Positions 17,182 to 26,487 of a DNA stretch of 64,000 nucleotides are shown piece by piece. Source of the stretch: Motiliproteus sp036960175 (GTDB lineage: Bacteria; Pseudomonadota; Gammaproteobacteria; Pseudomonadales; Balneatricaceae); the NCBI GenBank assembly GCA_036960175.1, contig JBALWH010000020.1, positions 8,141 to 72,140 of the forward strand, given 5' to 3'. The notes under the pieces are model-generated. The model searched no databases, was not told where the DNA came from, and saw only the letters and a program-made list of their open reading frames with translations. Every line of letters begins with the position of its first letter. Position 1 is the stretch's first letter. Made by a program: the position numbers and the translations under genes.

Positions 17182-18237
17182 TTGAACAAAAGTAAGCGCT
17201 CTCAAAATACGGCACGAAAAAAGCCAACGCTAGGGGATGTCGCCAAAGCCGCCGGAGTGTCAACGGCAACGGTTTCCCGAGCGATGAACACACCAGAGGC
17301 GGTGGGAGAGAAGGTCCGCGCCAAGGTCGAGCAGCAGATCCGCCTGCTGGGTTATGTCAGGGACGGCGCCGCGCGAGCCCTGGCTTCCAAGAGTAGCCGG
17401 ACCATCGGTGCCATTATCCCGACGCTAGAAAGCGCGATCTTCGCCTCCGGCATCAACGCCGTCGAAAAGCGCCTCGATGAAGCGGGGTATTCGTTAATCC
17501 TCGCTGTCTCCAACTACGACCTAGAGCACGAGCTGCGTCAGATCCGCGAGATGATGGAACAAGGCGTAGATGGCATCCTGCTGGTCGGCAATGACCATCT
17601 GCCGGAAGCCTTTGACCTGATGAATCAGCACCAGCAACTGTTTGCCAATATCTGGGCCTATAGCGAAGAAACCCCCCACTACTGCATCGGCTTCGACAAT
17701 CAAAACGCATCAAAACAGGTCGCGGAATATCTGTTGGAGTTGGGTCACCGGCGCTTCAGTGTCATTGCCGGTATTACCAAGAATAACGATCGGGCCAGGC
17801 TGCGTCTTCAGGGTGTTAAAGACGCCCTGAAGGCGCAGGGACTGGAGCTCAACGACAGCTACATAGTGGAAAAGAGTTACGATATTTGGGAAGGCCGTCA
17901 CGCAGCGCGCTTTCTGATGGATCGCCCCAAAAACGAGCGCCCAACCGCCATTATCTGCGGCAACGATGTGCTGGCGTTCGGCTGCTTGCTGGAATGTCAG
18001 CATAGCGGAATAAGGGTGCCAGAAGACGTTTCGATCACCGGCTTTGATGACCTGCCGTTGAGCGAACACCTGCTTCCCGGCTTAACAACCGTGCACATCC
18101 CCACCGCAGACATGGGACGCAAAGCAGCAGAGTTCCTGCTGGACACCCTCGCCGGAAAACCCCACAGGCCCAAGGTGGAGTTACCCACACAACTGGTCGT
18201 TCGAGGCAGTACCGGGAAAGCAGAACCCAATCAATAA
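17182..18237 (+). CDS. hpsR: LacI-family regulator, probable HpsR
   Basis: Transcriptional regulator of 351 residues. The helix-turn-helix (LGDVAKAAGVSTATVSRAMN) is followed by the hinge (DGAARALASKSSRTIG) and a periplasmic-binding-protein-like effector domain ending near IPTADMGRKAAEFLL. It begins with TTG; GGAG six bases upstream supports this start. It is divergent from the DHPS operon, with two LacI-type palindromes in the gap. Known DHPS clusters carry a LacI-type regulator named HpsR, so control of the TRAP and hpsNOP genes, with DHPS or a derivative as inducer, is likely. Confidence 0.83.
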   Translation: MNKSKRSQNTARKKPTLGDVAKAAGVSTATVSRAMNTPEAVGEKVRAKVEQQIRLLGYVRDGAARALASKSSRTIGAIIPTLESAIFASGINAVEKRLDEAGYSLILAVSNYDLEHELRQIREMMEQGVDGILLVGNDHLPEAFDLMNQHQQLFANIWAYSEETPHYCIGFDNQNASKQVAEYLLELGHRRFSVIAGITKNNDRARLRLQGVKDALKAQGLELNDSYIVEKSYDIWEGRHAARFLMDRPKNERPTAIICGNDVLAFGCLLECQHSGIRVPEDVSITGFDDLPLSEHLLPGLTTVHIPTADMGRKAAEFLLDTLAGKPHRPKVELPTQLVVRGSTGKAEPNQ

Positions 18238-18365
18238 GCTGGTCAACGATAGTCGTAGCCATTAACCACACCCCCGCCGCCGCACGGAATAAAGACAAGT
18301 TCCACGCCAGGATGAGAGTGGCGACAAGCGGCCTTGGAATAGACAGTTCAGGCTATCATATTGAT

Positions 18366-19136
18366 TTATTGAACCTGATATTTTTCCACAACTTTTTCGA
18401 AAGCCCCAGAGGACTTTAGCTTTCGTATGGCTTTGTTTATTTTTTCCAGATATTTTTCTGACCCTGATCCCTTTGCAAAGGCGATATGATCTGGGTTCTT
18501 AAATTCGATCGGTATCACAACGAATTTATCGGCATTAGATTTCAAATCCTCGTGGGCATTAACAACCATGTCCAAGCCGACTCGCCCTGGACCTCCCAGC
18601 ATGGCTGCATCGATGCGTCCAAGCAGCAACCTTCTAAGCCTTATTTCATTATTGGAATCCGCTGCATCGCTAAAATGCTGTTTTGCAATTTCAAACTCAG
18701 GGCCATAATAAGCCCCGCGATTATAACTAACAGACAGCCCCTTTAGATCTTCCAGCTTACGAAGCTGTAAGTGACTGCTTTTCAATGCAATCAGGTAGTT
18801 AACATCATCATAAATGGGTTCGGAAAAATCGAACAGGGTTTCCCTTTCGGTGGTTTTCTTGATGCCGATAATACCCACATTCTGTTCAGCTGATTTAGCT
18901 TCGGCAAAAGCTCTCGCCCAGGGTGAAAGCTTAAAAACCACCTGATCTCCCGTCTGTAAGAAAATCAATTCGGCAATATCAACAAGAATACCTTTCGCCC
19001 CGTTTGTCTGTGAATCAAGGTATATTTTTGGCGCTTTCCGATCATTACCCCATAACACCAAAGTCTCCGCATAGACCGGCATTGATAGAGCAGTCGACAT
19101 AAGCAACCAACCCACAGTGCTTGCTGCGTTCATCAT
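18366..19136 (-). CDS. Orphan extracellular solute-binding protein, family 3
   Basis: Periplasmic binding protein-like product of 256 residues with a signal peptide (cleavage probably after PVYAE). The body has the family 3 pattern WARAFAEAKSAEQNVGI, RETLFDFSEPIYDD and a terminal KSSGAFEKVVEKYQVQ. No ABC permease or ATPase gene is adjacent, so it may act as a sensor-linked or stand-alone binding protein. Its DNA is visibly richer in A and T than the neighbouring genes, which suggests a separate origin. It lies between hpsR and pntB, and a perfect palindromic repeat sits just upstream. Ligand unknown. Confidence 0.78.
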   Translation of the reverse strand: MMNAASTVGWLLMSTALSMPVYAETLVLWGNDRKAPKIYLDSQTNGAKGILVDIAELIFLQTGDQVVFKLSPWARAFAEAKSAEQNVGIIGIKKTTERETLFDFSEPIYDDVNYLIALKSSHLQLRKLEDLKGLSVSYNRGAYYGPEFEIAKQHFSDAADSNNEIRLRRLLLGRIDAAMLGGPGRVGLDMVVNAHEDLKSNADKFVVIPIEFKNPDHIAFAKGSGSEKYLEKINKAIRKLKSSGAFEKVVEKYQVQ

Positions 19137-19155
19137 GTCACCCTCACCACCAGAC

Positions 19156-19183
19156 CTTAGGAACCTGTGAACAGGTTCCTAAG
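19156..19183. repeat. Dispersed palindromic repeat, copy 1
   Basis: Thirteen-base perfect arms CTTAGGAACCTGT and ACAGGTTCCTAAG with a two-base centre. Related copies are at 24379 and 37281. There is no T tract, so it is not an ordinary terminator. It lies between pntB and the binding-protein gene. Confidence 0.65.
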
Positions 19184-19260
19184 CCAGTGTCGCTATTTTA
19201 TCAGCATAGCTACGTAGGGTATTGCGATACTCTACGGGAGATAGACAATATCCCTGATAC

Positions 19261-20664
19261 TCAAGCGCTTAAGAACTTCAGCACCGCATCAACGCTATCC
19301 TTGGCGTCGCCGAACAGCATCCGGGTGTTGTCTTTATAAAACAGTGGGTTATCCACGCCTGCGTAACCGGTGCTCATACCCCGTTTCAACACGATGGTGG
19401 TATTGCCGTTCCAGGGCTCCAGTACCGGCATTCCGGCGATGGGACTGTCCGGTACATCCTGGGCGGCGGGATTGACGATATCGTTGGCACCGATCACTAC
19501 TGAGACATCCACTTTGGGGAAGTCTGCGTTGACCTCATCCATCTCGTAAACGATGTCGTAAGGGACCTTGGCTTCGGCCAGCAGTACATTCATATGGCCT
19601 GGCATCCGTCCGGCGACGGGGTGGATACCGAAGCGTACGTTGACGCCTTTGGCACGCAACTTTTTAGTGATCTCATAGACGGTGTGCTGAGCCTGGGCGA
19701 CGGCCATGCCGTAGCCGGGCAGGATCATCACCTCTTTGGCGTTCAGCAGCAGGTCGGCCGTCTCTTGCGCTTCGATCGGTTTCACATCCCCGGCATCGCC
19801 TGCCGGACCGGCAGCACCGCTGGACGACTTAGGGGTGCCGAATCCACCCATGATGACGTTGACGAATTTACGGTTCATCGCCTTACACATGATATAACTG
19901 AGTATCGCACCACTACTGCCCACCAGTGCACCGACCACGATTAGCAGGTCATTGCCGAGCATGAAGCCCATGGCTGCGGCCGCCCAACCCGAGTAGCTGT
20001 TGAGCATGGAGACCACCACCGGCATATCAGCACCGCCAATAGCCACCACCATATGCACACCGAAGGTCAAAGCGATCAGCGTCATGGCGATCAGGACACC
20101 GATACCACCACCAGCAGCTGATTGTTCGATATACAGGCCGCATAACCAGATCGCCCCGACCAACAATCCCAAATTAAACAGGTGTCGACCCGGTAACTGC
20201 AGCGGTCTGCCGCCGATCTTCCCGCTCAGTTTGAGATAAGCCGCCACCGAACCGGAGAAGGTCAGCGCACCGATCAAAATACCGACATAAGTCTCGACAT
20301 CATGAATGGTCTTTTCTACCCCGCTAATGCCCGCACTGTGCTCCAGCGCGTTGGCATAGCCGACAAAAACCGCCCCCAGCCCCACCAAACTGTGGAGGAT
20401 GGCGACCAACTCCGGCATCTGGGTCATTTCTACCCGCTGGGCAAGCACCCAGCCGATGCCCCCCCCTGCCACGATGCCAGCGATCAGGAAGACCTGATTA
20501 GCGGTCACCAAGCCGACCACTGTGACCAGTAGCGCCAAACCCATCCCCAGCATGCCGTAGAAGTTACCCCGACGCGCCGACTCCTGATTGCTCAGGCCGT
20601 TCAGAGCAAGAATAAACAGCGCACCCGCGCCGATATATGAAACTGTAATAACACCTGCATTCAT
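19261..20664 (-). CDS. pntB: NAD(P) transhydrogenase beta subunit
   Basis: Membrane and NADP-binding subunit of the proton-translocating transhydrogenase, 467 residues. The N-terminal half has about nine helices; the C-terminal NADP-binding domain contains PGYGMAVAQAQH, HPVAGRMPGHMNVLLAEA and KRGMSTGYAGVDNPLF. It starts 11 bp after pntA. The pair uses the proton gradient to make NADPH from NADH. Inside this island it could provide NADPH for ComC, which reduces sulfopyruvate, while SlcC and the Hps dehydrogenases generate NADH; that link is inference. Confidence 0.95.
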   Translation of the reverse strand: MNAGVITVSYIGAGALFILALNGLSNQESARRGNFYGMLGMGLALLVTVVGLVTANQVFLIAGIVAGGGIGWVLAQRVEMTQMPELVAILHSLVGLGAVFVGYANALEHSAGISGVEKTIHDVETYVGILIGALTFSGSVAAYLKLSGKIGGRPLQLPGRHLFNLGLLVGAIWLCGLYIEQSAAGGGIGVLIAMTLIALTFGVHMVVAIGGADMPVVVSMLNSYSGWAAAAMGFMLGNDLLIVVGALVGSSGAILSYIMCKAMNRKFVNVIMGGFGTPKSSSGAAGPAGDAGDVKPIEAQETADLLLNAKEVMILPGYGMAVAQAQHTVYEITKKLRAKGVNVRFGIHPVAGRMPGHMNVLLAEAKVPYDIVYEMDEVNADFPKVDVSVVIGANDIVNPAAQDVPDSPIAGMPVLEPWNGNTTIVLKRGMSTGYAGVDNPLFYKDNTRMLFGDAKDSVDAVLKFLSA

Positions 20665-20675
20665 GGTATCTACCC

Positions 20676-22238
20676 CTATTTGCTGAACATGCGCAGCATG
20701 CGCTGGGTAACTGCGAAGCCACCGACGATGTTGATACTGGTGATAAAGACAGCCAAGGTGGACAACACCACGACCAAGGTACTGTCACTGGAGATCTGCA
20801 TTAGTGCACCGATGACGATGATGCTACTGATCGCATTGGTGACGCTCATCAGCGGTGTATGCAACGAGTGCGACACCCCCCAAATCACCATGTAGCCGAT
20901 AAAGCAGGAAAGCACGAACACCGACAGGTGGCCGATAAAGGCCGGCGGTGCCACCGTTCCCAGTCCGAACAGGGCCAGACCACAGGCCACCAACGGAATC
21001 AGGAAGGCCAGCGGATGGGCAGGCTTGGGCTCGGCTTTCTGCAGTGCTTGCTTGGCCTTGATGCCGATATCTTCTTTGGGCGCTACGGTGATCCGTGGTG
21101 CCGGTGGTGGCCAGGAGATCTCGCCGCTGTTCACCACGGTCGCTCCGCGGATCACCTCGTCTTCCATATTCACCACAATCTCACCGTTCTTGTCAGGACA
21201 GAGATCGGTCAGCAGGTGGCGCAGGTTAGTGGCGTACAACTGGCTGGCTTGCGCCGCCAGACGGCTGGGCAGATTGGTATAACCGATCAGGGTAACGCCG
21301 TGCTTAACCACCACCTTGTGGGCTTCGGTGAGTTTGCAGTTACCTCCGTTCTCGGCAGCCAGGTCGACGATCACGCTACCCGGTTTCATATTGACGACCA
21401 TCCGTTCAGTGATCAGCTCCGGAGCCGGTCGACCCGGGATCAGCGCGGTGGTGATAATGATATCCACCTCGGCGGCCTGGGCCGCGAACAGGTCCATCTC
21501 CGCCTTGATAAACGCAGGACTCATGGTCTTGGCATAACCGCCTTCACCGCTGCCATCCTCTTCATCGAATTCAAGCATCAGGAATTCGGCGTTCAGGCTT
21601 TCAACCTGTTCTTTCACTTCCGGGCGGGTGTCGAAGGCACGAACAATGGCGCCCATGCTGGAGGCGGCGCCGATAGCGGCAAGGCCTGCAACCCCGGCAC
21701 CGATCACCAGCACCTTGGCAGGCGGTACTTTTCCTGCGGCGGTGATCTGACCGGTGAAGAAACGGCCGAAATGCTGGGCGGCTTCCACCACTGCCCGGTA
21801 ACCGGCGATGTTGGCCATGGAGCTGAGGGCGTCCATTTTTTGGGCTCGGGAGATCCGCGGCACGCTGTCCATCGCCAGGGCGGTCACGCCCCGACTGGAC
21901 AGTTCCTGCAGCAGCTCCGGATTCTGGGCCGGATAGAGGAAGCTAATCAGGGTCTGATGTTCTTTCAGCAGCTCAACGCCATAGAACCCCAATTCCGGGT
22001 GCTCTTTGGGGGGACGCACCTTCATGATGATATCGGAACCGGTCCAGAGTTCGCGGGGATCTTCGATGATCTCGACGCCCACCTGGGCGTAGTGTTCATC
22101 ATCGTAACTGGCGGCCTCACCGGCCTTGGACTCGATGGCCACGGTGAAGCCGAGTTTCTGCAGCTGGGTGGCGACTTCCGGGGTCAACGCGACCCGCTTT
22201 TCGCCCTCTTCAATTTCCTTCGGGATACCAATTCGCAT
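20676..22238 (-). CDS. pntA: NAD(P) transhydrogenase alpha subunit
   Basis: Fused alpha subunit of 520 residues, the E. coli-type arrangement. The N-terminal NAD-binding domain resembles alanine dehydrogenase (MRIGIPKEIEEGEKRVALTP; VIGAGVAGLAAIGAA), and about four helices form the C-terminal membrane part. It forms an operon with pntB. A hairpin at 22290 separates it from comC upstream on the same strand, so it may be transcribed partly by read-through from the sulfolactate genes or from its own promoter. Confidence 0.95.
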   Translation of the reverse strand: MRIGIPKEIEEGEKRVALTPEVATQLQKLGFTVAIESKAGEAASYDDEHYAQVGVEIIEDPRELWTGSDIIMKVRPPKEHPELGFYGVELLKEHQTLISFLYPAQNPELLQELSSRGVTALAMDSVPRISRAQKMDALSSMANIAGYRAVVEAAQHFGRFFTGQITAAGKVPPAKVLVIGAGVAGLAAIGAASSMGAIVRAFDTRPEVKEQVESLNAEFLMLEFDEEDGSGEGGYAKTMSPAFIKAEMDLFAAQAAEVDIIITTALIPGRPAPELITERMVVNMKPGSVIVDLAAENGGNCKLTEAHKVVVKHGVTLIGYTNLPSRLAAQASQLYATNLRHLLTDLCPDKNGEIVVNMEDEVIRGATVVNSGEISWPPPAPRITVAPKEDIGIKAKQALQKAEPKPAHPLAFLIPLVACGLALFGLGTVAPPAFIGHLSVFVLSCFIGYMVIWGVSHSLHTPLMSVTNAISSIIVIGALMQISSDSTLVVVLSTLAVFITSINIVGGFAVTQRMLRMFSK

Positions 22239-22289
22239 GGTCGTACCCTCTTTTTTGAGTCAGTTATTTAGGATGATGGACGGCATTAA

Positions 22290-22317
22290 GCCCGCAGGAC
22301 TCTACTATCCTGCGGGC
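22290..22317. terminator. Strong hairpin between comC and pntA
   Basis: GCCCGCAGGA and TCCTGCGGGC form a perfect 10-base stem with an 8-base loop, 62 bp after the comC stop on the minus strand. The T tract is poor, so it may be a partial terminator between the slc/suy genes and pntAB. Confidence 0.55.
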
Positions 22318-22378
22318 CATCTATTGCTATCCAAAGGTCAAGCGGCAGCAGGTAATGCAGCCGCCTGTGCAATAGGAT

Positions 22379-23383
22379 CTACGCCAAGCCAGCCCGCTGT
22401 CGCAGATCAGCATAGAGCGCATCAGGAATCTGAATCCCTTCTTGCTCCGCGTGCTGACGGAGCGCCCGCCTACGCGCACCCGGCAAGCGGGTTCCCGGCT
22501 GATCCTCGATGGCACCCAGCAACACTTCGAAACGCTCAGAAAAGTTTTGCAGCGAGAACCGTTCTGGATCGATCAGAATAAAGAAATGCCCAATATTCGG
22601 CGCGGCACCCGTCGCGGTAAAGAAAGAACCCGCTTCGTAGCCATGGTTCGAGCCGGTCAGGGTCGCCGACAGAATCTCCACCATCAACACCAGCGCCGCT
22701 CCCTTGGCATCGCCCATGGGTAGCATACTGCCTGCCATAGCCGCTTGAGCATCCGTGGTCTGCCGACCTTCGGCATCCACCGCCCAGCCTTCGGGAATCG
22801 GCTCCTGCTTATCGGCAGCAAGCTTAATTTTGCCCCTGGCCACCTTGCTTAACGACAGGTCGATAACCAGTGGCGAGTCGTCTTTCCTTGGACAGGCAAA
22901 GGCGATCGGATTGGTGCCAAACAGGCTCTTATTCCCCCCCCAAGGAGCGATCCCGGCGGGCGAGTTAGTCACCCCCAGCGCAATCAAACCTTGCTGCGCC
23001 ATACGCTCAACATGATAACCGGCGGCCCCCATATGGTGAGATCGACCAACTCCGACCCCAACCATACCGGCCGCTTTCACCAGTTCGACGGCACGATCGA
23101 GTCCCTGCTCGATCGCAGGAAAGGCAAAGCCGGACTTAGCATCAACCCGCAGCGTTGCGGCAGCGGTCTGAACCACCTCCGGCACAGCGTGGCCATCGAC
23201 TTTGCCACTGTTGGCCTGACCAGAGTAGGCCGGTAGCCTGGCTACCCCATGCGACGCTAAGCCGTCGGCATCGGCCGCCACCAATGCCTTGGCAACTGCA
23301 ACCGCGTTGGCTTCAGAGGTATTGCTGTTAACCAGAACCTGTATCGCCAGTGAGTTAAGTTCGGCAAATGTTAACGTAGCCAT
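22379..23383 (-). CDS. comC: (R)-sulfolactate dehydrogenase ComC (malate/L-lactate dehydrogenase family)
   Basis: NAD(P)-dependent dehydrogenase of the MDH2/LDH2 family, 334 residues. Family features include DADGLASHGVARLP near residue 40, VGVGRSHHMGAAGYH with the catalytic His, and NPIAFACPR. In sulfolactate degraders ComC reduces 3-sulfopyruvate with NADPH to (R)-sulfolactate, the substrate of SuyAB. The start is two bases after the slcC stop, so the two dehydrogenases are coupled. Together they invert (S)- to (R)-sulfolactate. Family is clear; the substrate comes from context. Confidence 0.86.
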   Translation of the reverse strand: MATLTFAELNSLAIQVLVNSNTSEANAVAVAKALVAADADGLASHGVARLPAYSGQANSGKVDGHAVPEVVQTAAATLRVDAKSGFAFPAIEQGLDRAVELVKAAGMVGVGVGRSHHMGAAGYHVERMAQQGLIALGVTNSPAGIAPWGGNKSLFGTNPIAFACPRKDDSPLVIDLSLSKVARGKIKLAADKQEPIPEGWAVDAEGRQTTDAQAAMAGSMLPMGDAKGAALVLMVEILSATLTGSNHGYEAGSFFTATGAAPNIGHFFILIDPERFSLQNFSERFEVLLGAIEDQPGTRLPGARRRALRQHAEQEGIQIPDALYADLRQRAGLA

Positions 23384-23385
23384 GA

Positions 23386-24315
23386 CTATTTCTCCTGCAA
23401 CACGCGGCGGACATTATCAGCCGTCACACCGCTGACTCGGACATTAGACTCATCAGTAACGCCAGCGATGTGCGGCGTCAAAATCAGGTTCGGGACCCCA
23501 TGAAAAGGGTTGTCGGCGGTAACTGGCTCGACTTCAAACACGTCCAGCATCGCACCCGCGATAACACCCTCGGTTAACGCCTTAGCTAAAGCAGCGTCAT
23601 CAACCACACCGCCCCGTGCACTATTGATCAGTACGGCGCCAGATTTCATTTTGGCGATAGAGTCCGCATTGATCAGGTGCTTAGTACTGTCGACCAGAGG
23701 TACGTGCAAACTCACCGCATCGGCTTGCGCCAGCAGGTCATCCAGTGACAGCGGTTCCACGCCCTCCTCGGTCCAAACCGGATCATCGTTGGCAATCATC
23801 GGATCGTAGGCGGACACCTTCATATCCAGAGCCTTGGCTTTACGGGCAGCTAACCGAGATATACCACCAAAGCCGACTAGCCCGAGGTGTCGTTGATTTA
23901 TCTCCCGACCCGACAATTGTGTGCGAGGCCATTCGCCAGCGATCATCTGAGCATTGGATTGATAGGCACCACGCAGCAGCATCAGCATGCCGGCAATCAC
24001 ATACTCGACCACCGATTCACTATTAGCGCCGGTGGCGGGACACACCCGCACGCCAGCCGCTTCGCAGGCCTGCATATCAATATTGTCCAAACCCACACCC
24101 AGGCGACCGACCACCTGTAAATCTGTGGCAGCGCTCAACAGTTCTCCCCGTACCTGGGTACGATTACGCACAATCAGCGCACGCGCCGACTTGGCCAGCG
24201 CCAATAGTTCGTCCGGGCTATCAACCAACGCCGGATCGTAATGAACCGAAAAGTCTCTTTTCAACGCCTCGACCGCACTCTCATCCATAAATTCTGAAAT
24301 AACGATATCAACCAT
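23386..24315 (-). CDS. slcC: (S)-sulfolactate dehydrogenase SlcC (D-isomer 2-hydroxyacid dehydrogenase family)
   Basis: NAD-dependent oxidation of (S)-3-sulfolactate to 3-sulfopyruvate. The protein has about 309 residues, no ACT domain, and the family features LVGFGGISR, NSARGGVVDDAAL, DVFEVEP and LTPHIAGVT. The ATG at 24315 has AGGAG eight bases upstream; an upstream in-frame ATG at 24348 does not have such a site. It lies between the transporter genes and comC in one minus-strand series with suyAB. The combination slcC-comC-suyAB is that described for sulfolactate degraders. Confidence 0.86.
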   Translation of the reverse strand: MVDIVISEFMDESAVEALKRDFSVHYDPALVDSPDELLALAKSARALIVRNRTQVRGELLSAATDLQVVGRLGVGLDNIDMQACEAAGVRVCPATGANSESVVEYVIAGMLMLLRGAYQSNAQMIAGEWPRTQLSGREINQRHLGLVGFGGISRLAARKAKALDMKVSAYDPMIANDDPVWTEEGVEPLSLDDLLAQADAVSLHVPLVDSTKHLINADSIAKMKSGAVLINSARGGVVDDAALAKALTEGVIAGAMLDVFEVEPVTADNPFHGVPNLILTPHIAGVTDESNVRVSGVTADNVRRVLQEK

Positions 24316-24378
24316 TTTTATTACTCCTACATTGCAGCCATGCAACATTTTTTATGTGTTTTACGCCCAGCCTCCCGC

Positions 24379-24405
24379 CAAGGAACCTGCGAACAAGTCC
24401 CTCTG
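24379..24405. repeat. Dispersed palindromic repeat, copy 2 (degenerate)
   Basis: AAGGAACCTGCGAACAAGTC followed by CCT matches the repeat at 19156 with a few changes that weaken the palindrome. It lies between the small transporter subunit gene and slcC. Confidence 0.5.
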
Positions 24406-24459
24406 AAGCACCGACGGGGTGGAGGCTAGAATGGTGGTTAGACCGTTTGTAACGGCCCC

Positions 24460-24972
24460 CTAGGGAAACTGAATCAGTGAACCTTCCGGCAAAGGTACAT
24501 TTAGCAGATAGCTGAATGTACCGTAAAATCCACAGACGATCGCCACCGCAACTAGGGAATACAACCATACCTTGCCCTTCGTCCACGGGTCGTACTGGGC
24601 CAACAGCATCAGCGCAATAAACGCCCCGAGCCCCGACAACAGGAAGCCAACAAACGGCATCAGCAAGGCGGCCCCCATCATCGCAACGACCAGCAGGATT
24701 CTGCGGGGGTTGGAAGGACAAGAATCAGATTGCTCTTCCTCAGCGACATGAGCGCCCGGGTTGGCCAAAGAGGTGATGATCAACACCAGCGACAAGCCCA
24801 TCAGAGCTCCGATCACCATGCGCGGAAACACATAGGAATCAGGGTCGGTCATCTGGGTTGTCTCGTAGAGGCAAGCCGCACCAAGCAGGATGAAAAGCGC
24901 CGCACAAACCATACCGCCGATATCACGATTGGTCTTCACATCGCTCTCGGCTGTGACAGGGGAACTATTCAT
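24460..24972 (-). CDS. Tripartite tricarboxylate transporter small subunit (TctB family)
   Basis: Membrane protein of 170 residues with four hydrophobic helices and a polar N-terminus, matching TctB. Its start overlaps the stop of the large subunit by four bases. With 24969-27450 it makes a complete tripartite transporter. In sulfolactate degraders the corresponding system is called SlcHFG and imports sulfolactate; I do not assign individual letters. A palindromic repeat and slcC follow. Confidence 0.85.
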   Translation of the reverse strand: MNSSPVTAESDVKTNRDIGGMVCAALFILLGAACLYETTQMTDPDSYVFPRMVIGALMGLSLVLIITSLANPGAHVAEEEQSDSCPSNPRRILLVVAMMGAALLMPFVGFLLSGLGAFIALMLLAQYDPWTKGKVWLYSLVAVAIVCGFYGTFSYLLNVPLPEGSLIQFP

Positions 24973-26474
24973 TCGATCAACTCCTTCTGCAGACGCTTCA
25001 TGCGGATCTGTTTGGTAATCAATGGATAAAACAACCCCAGGGCGATCGCCGCGATGATGGTCATGGAGATCGGCCGCCCAAAGAACATGCCGAACAGGTT
25101 TTCAGTCGCCGCGCCAATGGTCCAGCTTTGTACAAAGCCTTCCTCGGCGATGCGCCCAAGAATCAACCCCAGTACGATCGGCGATGGCGAGAATCCAAAA
25201 CGGCTAAGAATCCAGCTCACTGCCCCCAGCACCAGCATGATGAAAACATCAGACACGCTGTTGCGGATGGAATAGGCGCCAATAATGGTCATAAATGCCA
25301 CCGTCGGCACCAGCAACGCTTTGGGAACCGTGATAATAAACCGATAGGCGTAACGCCCGATCAGCAAACCCGCCGGCAACATTAGCAAGGTGGCGATAAA
25401 GAGCCCGAAGATGAAGGTATAAACGATCGATCCACTGCTCTCGAACATCTCTGGGCCAACCCGCAGGCCATGCACCATCAACGCACCCAGAATAACGGCA
25501 TCGGGAGGCGTTCCGGGAATACCCAGTACCAGAGTAGGCACAAAGCCGCCGCCGACCGTGGCGTTATTGGCGGCTTCCGTCGCCTGTATCCCTTCCGGTG
25601 CGCCCTTTCCAAACCGGGACTTGTCACTCGAAGCGCGGCGGGCTTCGCTATACGAAACCAAGCCTGCGATTGAGCCACCCGCCCCGGGTAGAATACCGAC
25701 GAAAGTACCGATGATCGACGAACGCGCCAGGTTGAATTTACCCTTCCAAGAGATCGACAGGGCTTCCTTTAGACGATAGCCACGTTGTTCGCCGGTAACA
25801 TTGAGATGCCGCCCCGATACCGCCACCAGATCAATAAGCACCGGTATACAGTACAGGCCGATCAGCGCGGAGACCGTTTCGATCCCCCCGATCATGGTGA
25901 CACTGCCGAAAGTAAATCGAATATCGCCGCTAACAGCCGCGGACCCCACACAGGCCAACAACAGCCCGAAACAGCCGCCCATCAGACCCTTGGTCAAATT
26001 ACCTTCGGACAGCGCCGCGATCAGCGTCAAGCCAAACAGGGCCATCCAAAAGTACTCCGCCGGGCCAAAGGCCAGCGCGACCTCCGCCAACGGCGGCGCC
26101 AGCACCAACAAGAAGAACGCGCCAACTAGACCACCCACCACCGAGGCAATACACGCCAGGGTAATAGCCAGGTCGCCGTCTCCCTTCTTAGCCATAGGAT
26201 AACCGTCGAAGGTCGTGGCTATCGCCGAGGGGGTACCTGGGGTGTTGAGTAGGATGGCAGCATAGGCACCGCCGTAGATTGCACCGGTATAGATCGCGCC
26301 GAGCATAATCAACGCGGAGGTGACCGGCATGGTAAAGGTGATGGGAACGAGCACTGCTACCGCCATCGTTGCTGTGAGCCCGGGCAGGGAACCAATGATG
26401 GTCCCCGCCACGACGCCGGCCAGAGCCAGCAACACATTAAGCGGGGTCAGTGCTTGAAATAGATATTCAAGCAT
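24969..26474 (-). CDS. Tripartite tricarboxylate transporter large subunit (TctA family)
   Basis: Large membrane subunit of 501 residues with about twelve helices. TctA signatures are clear: GSLPGLTATMAVAVLVP and YGGAYAAILLNTPGTPSAIA near the N-terminus, GILPGAGGSIAGLVSY and LGIPGTPPDAVILGALMVHG in the middle. It lies 13 bp after the receptor gene. Sulfolactate is the likely substrate by context with slcC, comC and suyAB; citrate or other carboxylates remain possible. Confidence 0.92.
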   Translation of the reverse strand: MLEYLFQALTPLNVLLALAGVVAGTIIGSLPGLTATMAVAVLVPITFTMPVTSALIMLGAIYTGAIYGGAYAAILLNTPGTPSAIATTFDGYPMAKKGDGDLAITLACIASVVGGLVGAFFLLVLAPPLAEVALAFGPAEYFWMALFGLTLIAALSEGNLTKGLMGGCFGLLLACVGSAAVSGDIRFTFGSVTMIGGIETVSALIGLYCIPVLIDLVAVSGRHLNVTGEQRGYRLKEALSISWKGKFNLARSSIIGTFVGILPGAGGSIAGLVSYSEARRASSDKSRFGKGAPEGIQATEAANNATVGGGFVPTLVLGIPGTPPDAVILGALMVHGLRVGPEMFESSGSIVYTFIFGLFIATLLMLPAGLLIGRYAYRFIITVPKALLVPTVAFMTIIGAYSIRNSVSDVFIMLVLGAVSWILSRFGFSPSPIVLGLILGRIAEEGFVQSWTIGAATENLFGMFFGRPISMTIIAAIALGLFYPLITKQIRMKRLQKELIE

Positions 26475-26487
26475 GACAGTTACCCCT

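Noticed and set aside
19258..19275. CTCAAGCGCTTAAG-like palindrome resembling the LacI operators
   Set aside because: It lies inside the pntB 3' coding end, lacks the outer TGTA/TACA bases and is not near a promoter; likely chance.
20859..22271. A 470-codon open frame on the plus strand opposite pntA
   Set aside because: It is fully antisense to a well-conserved pntA, has low-complexity His/Gly-rich content and no family resemblance; it is a shadow of the GC-biased coding strand.
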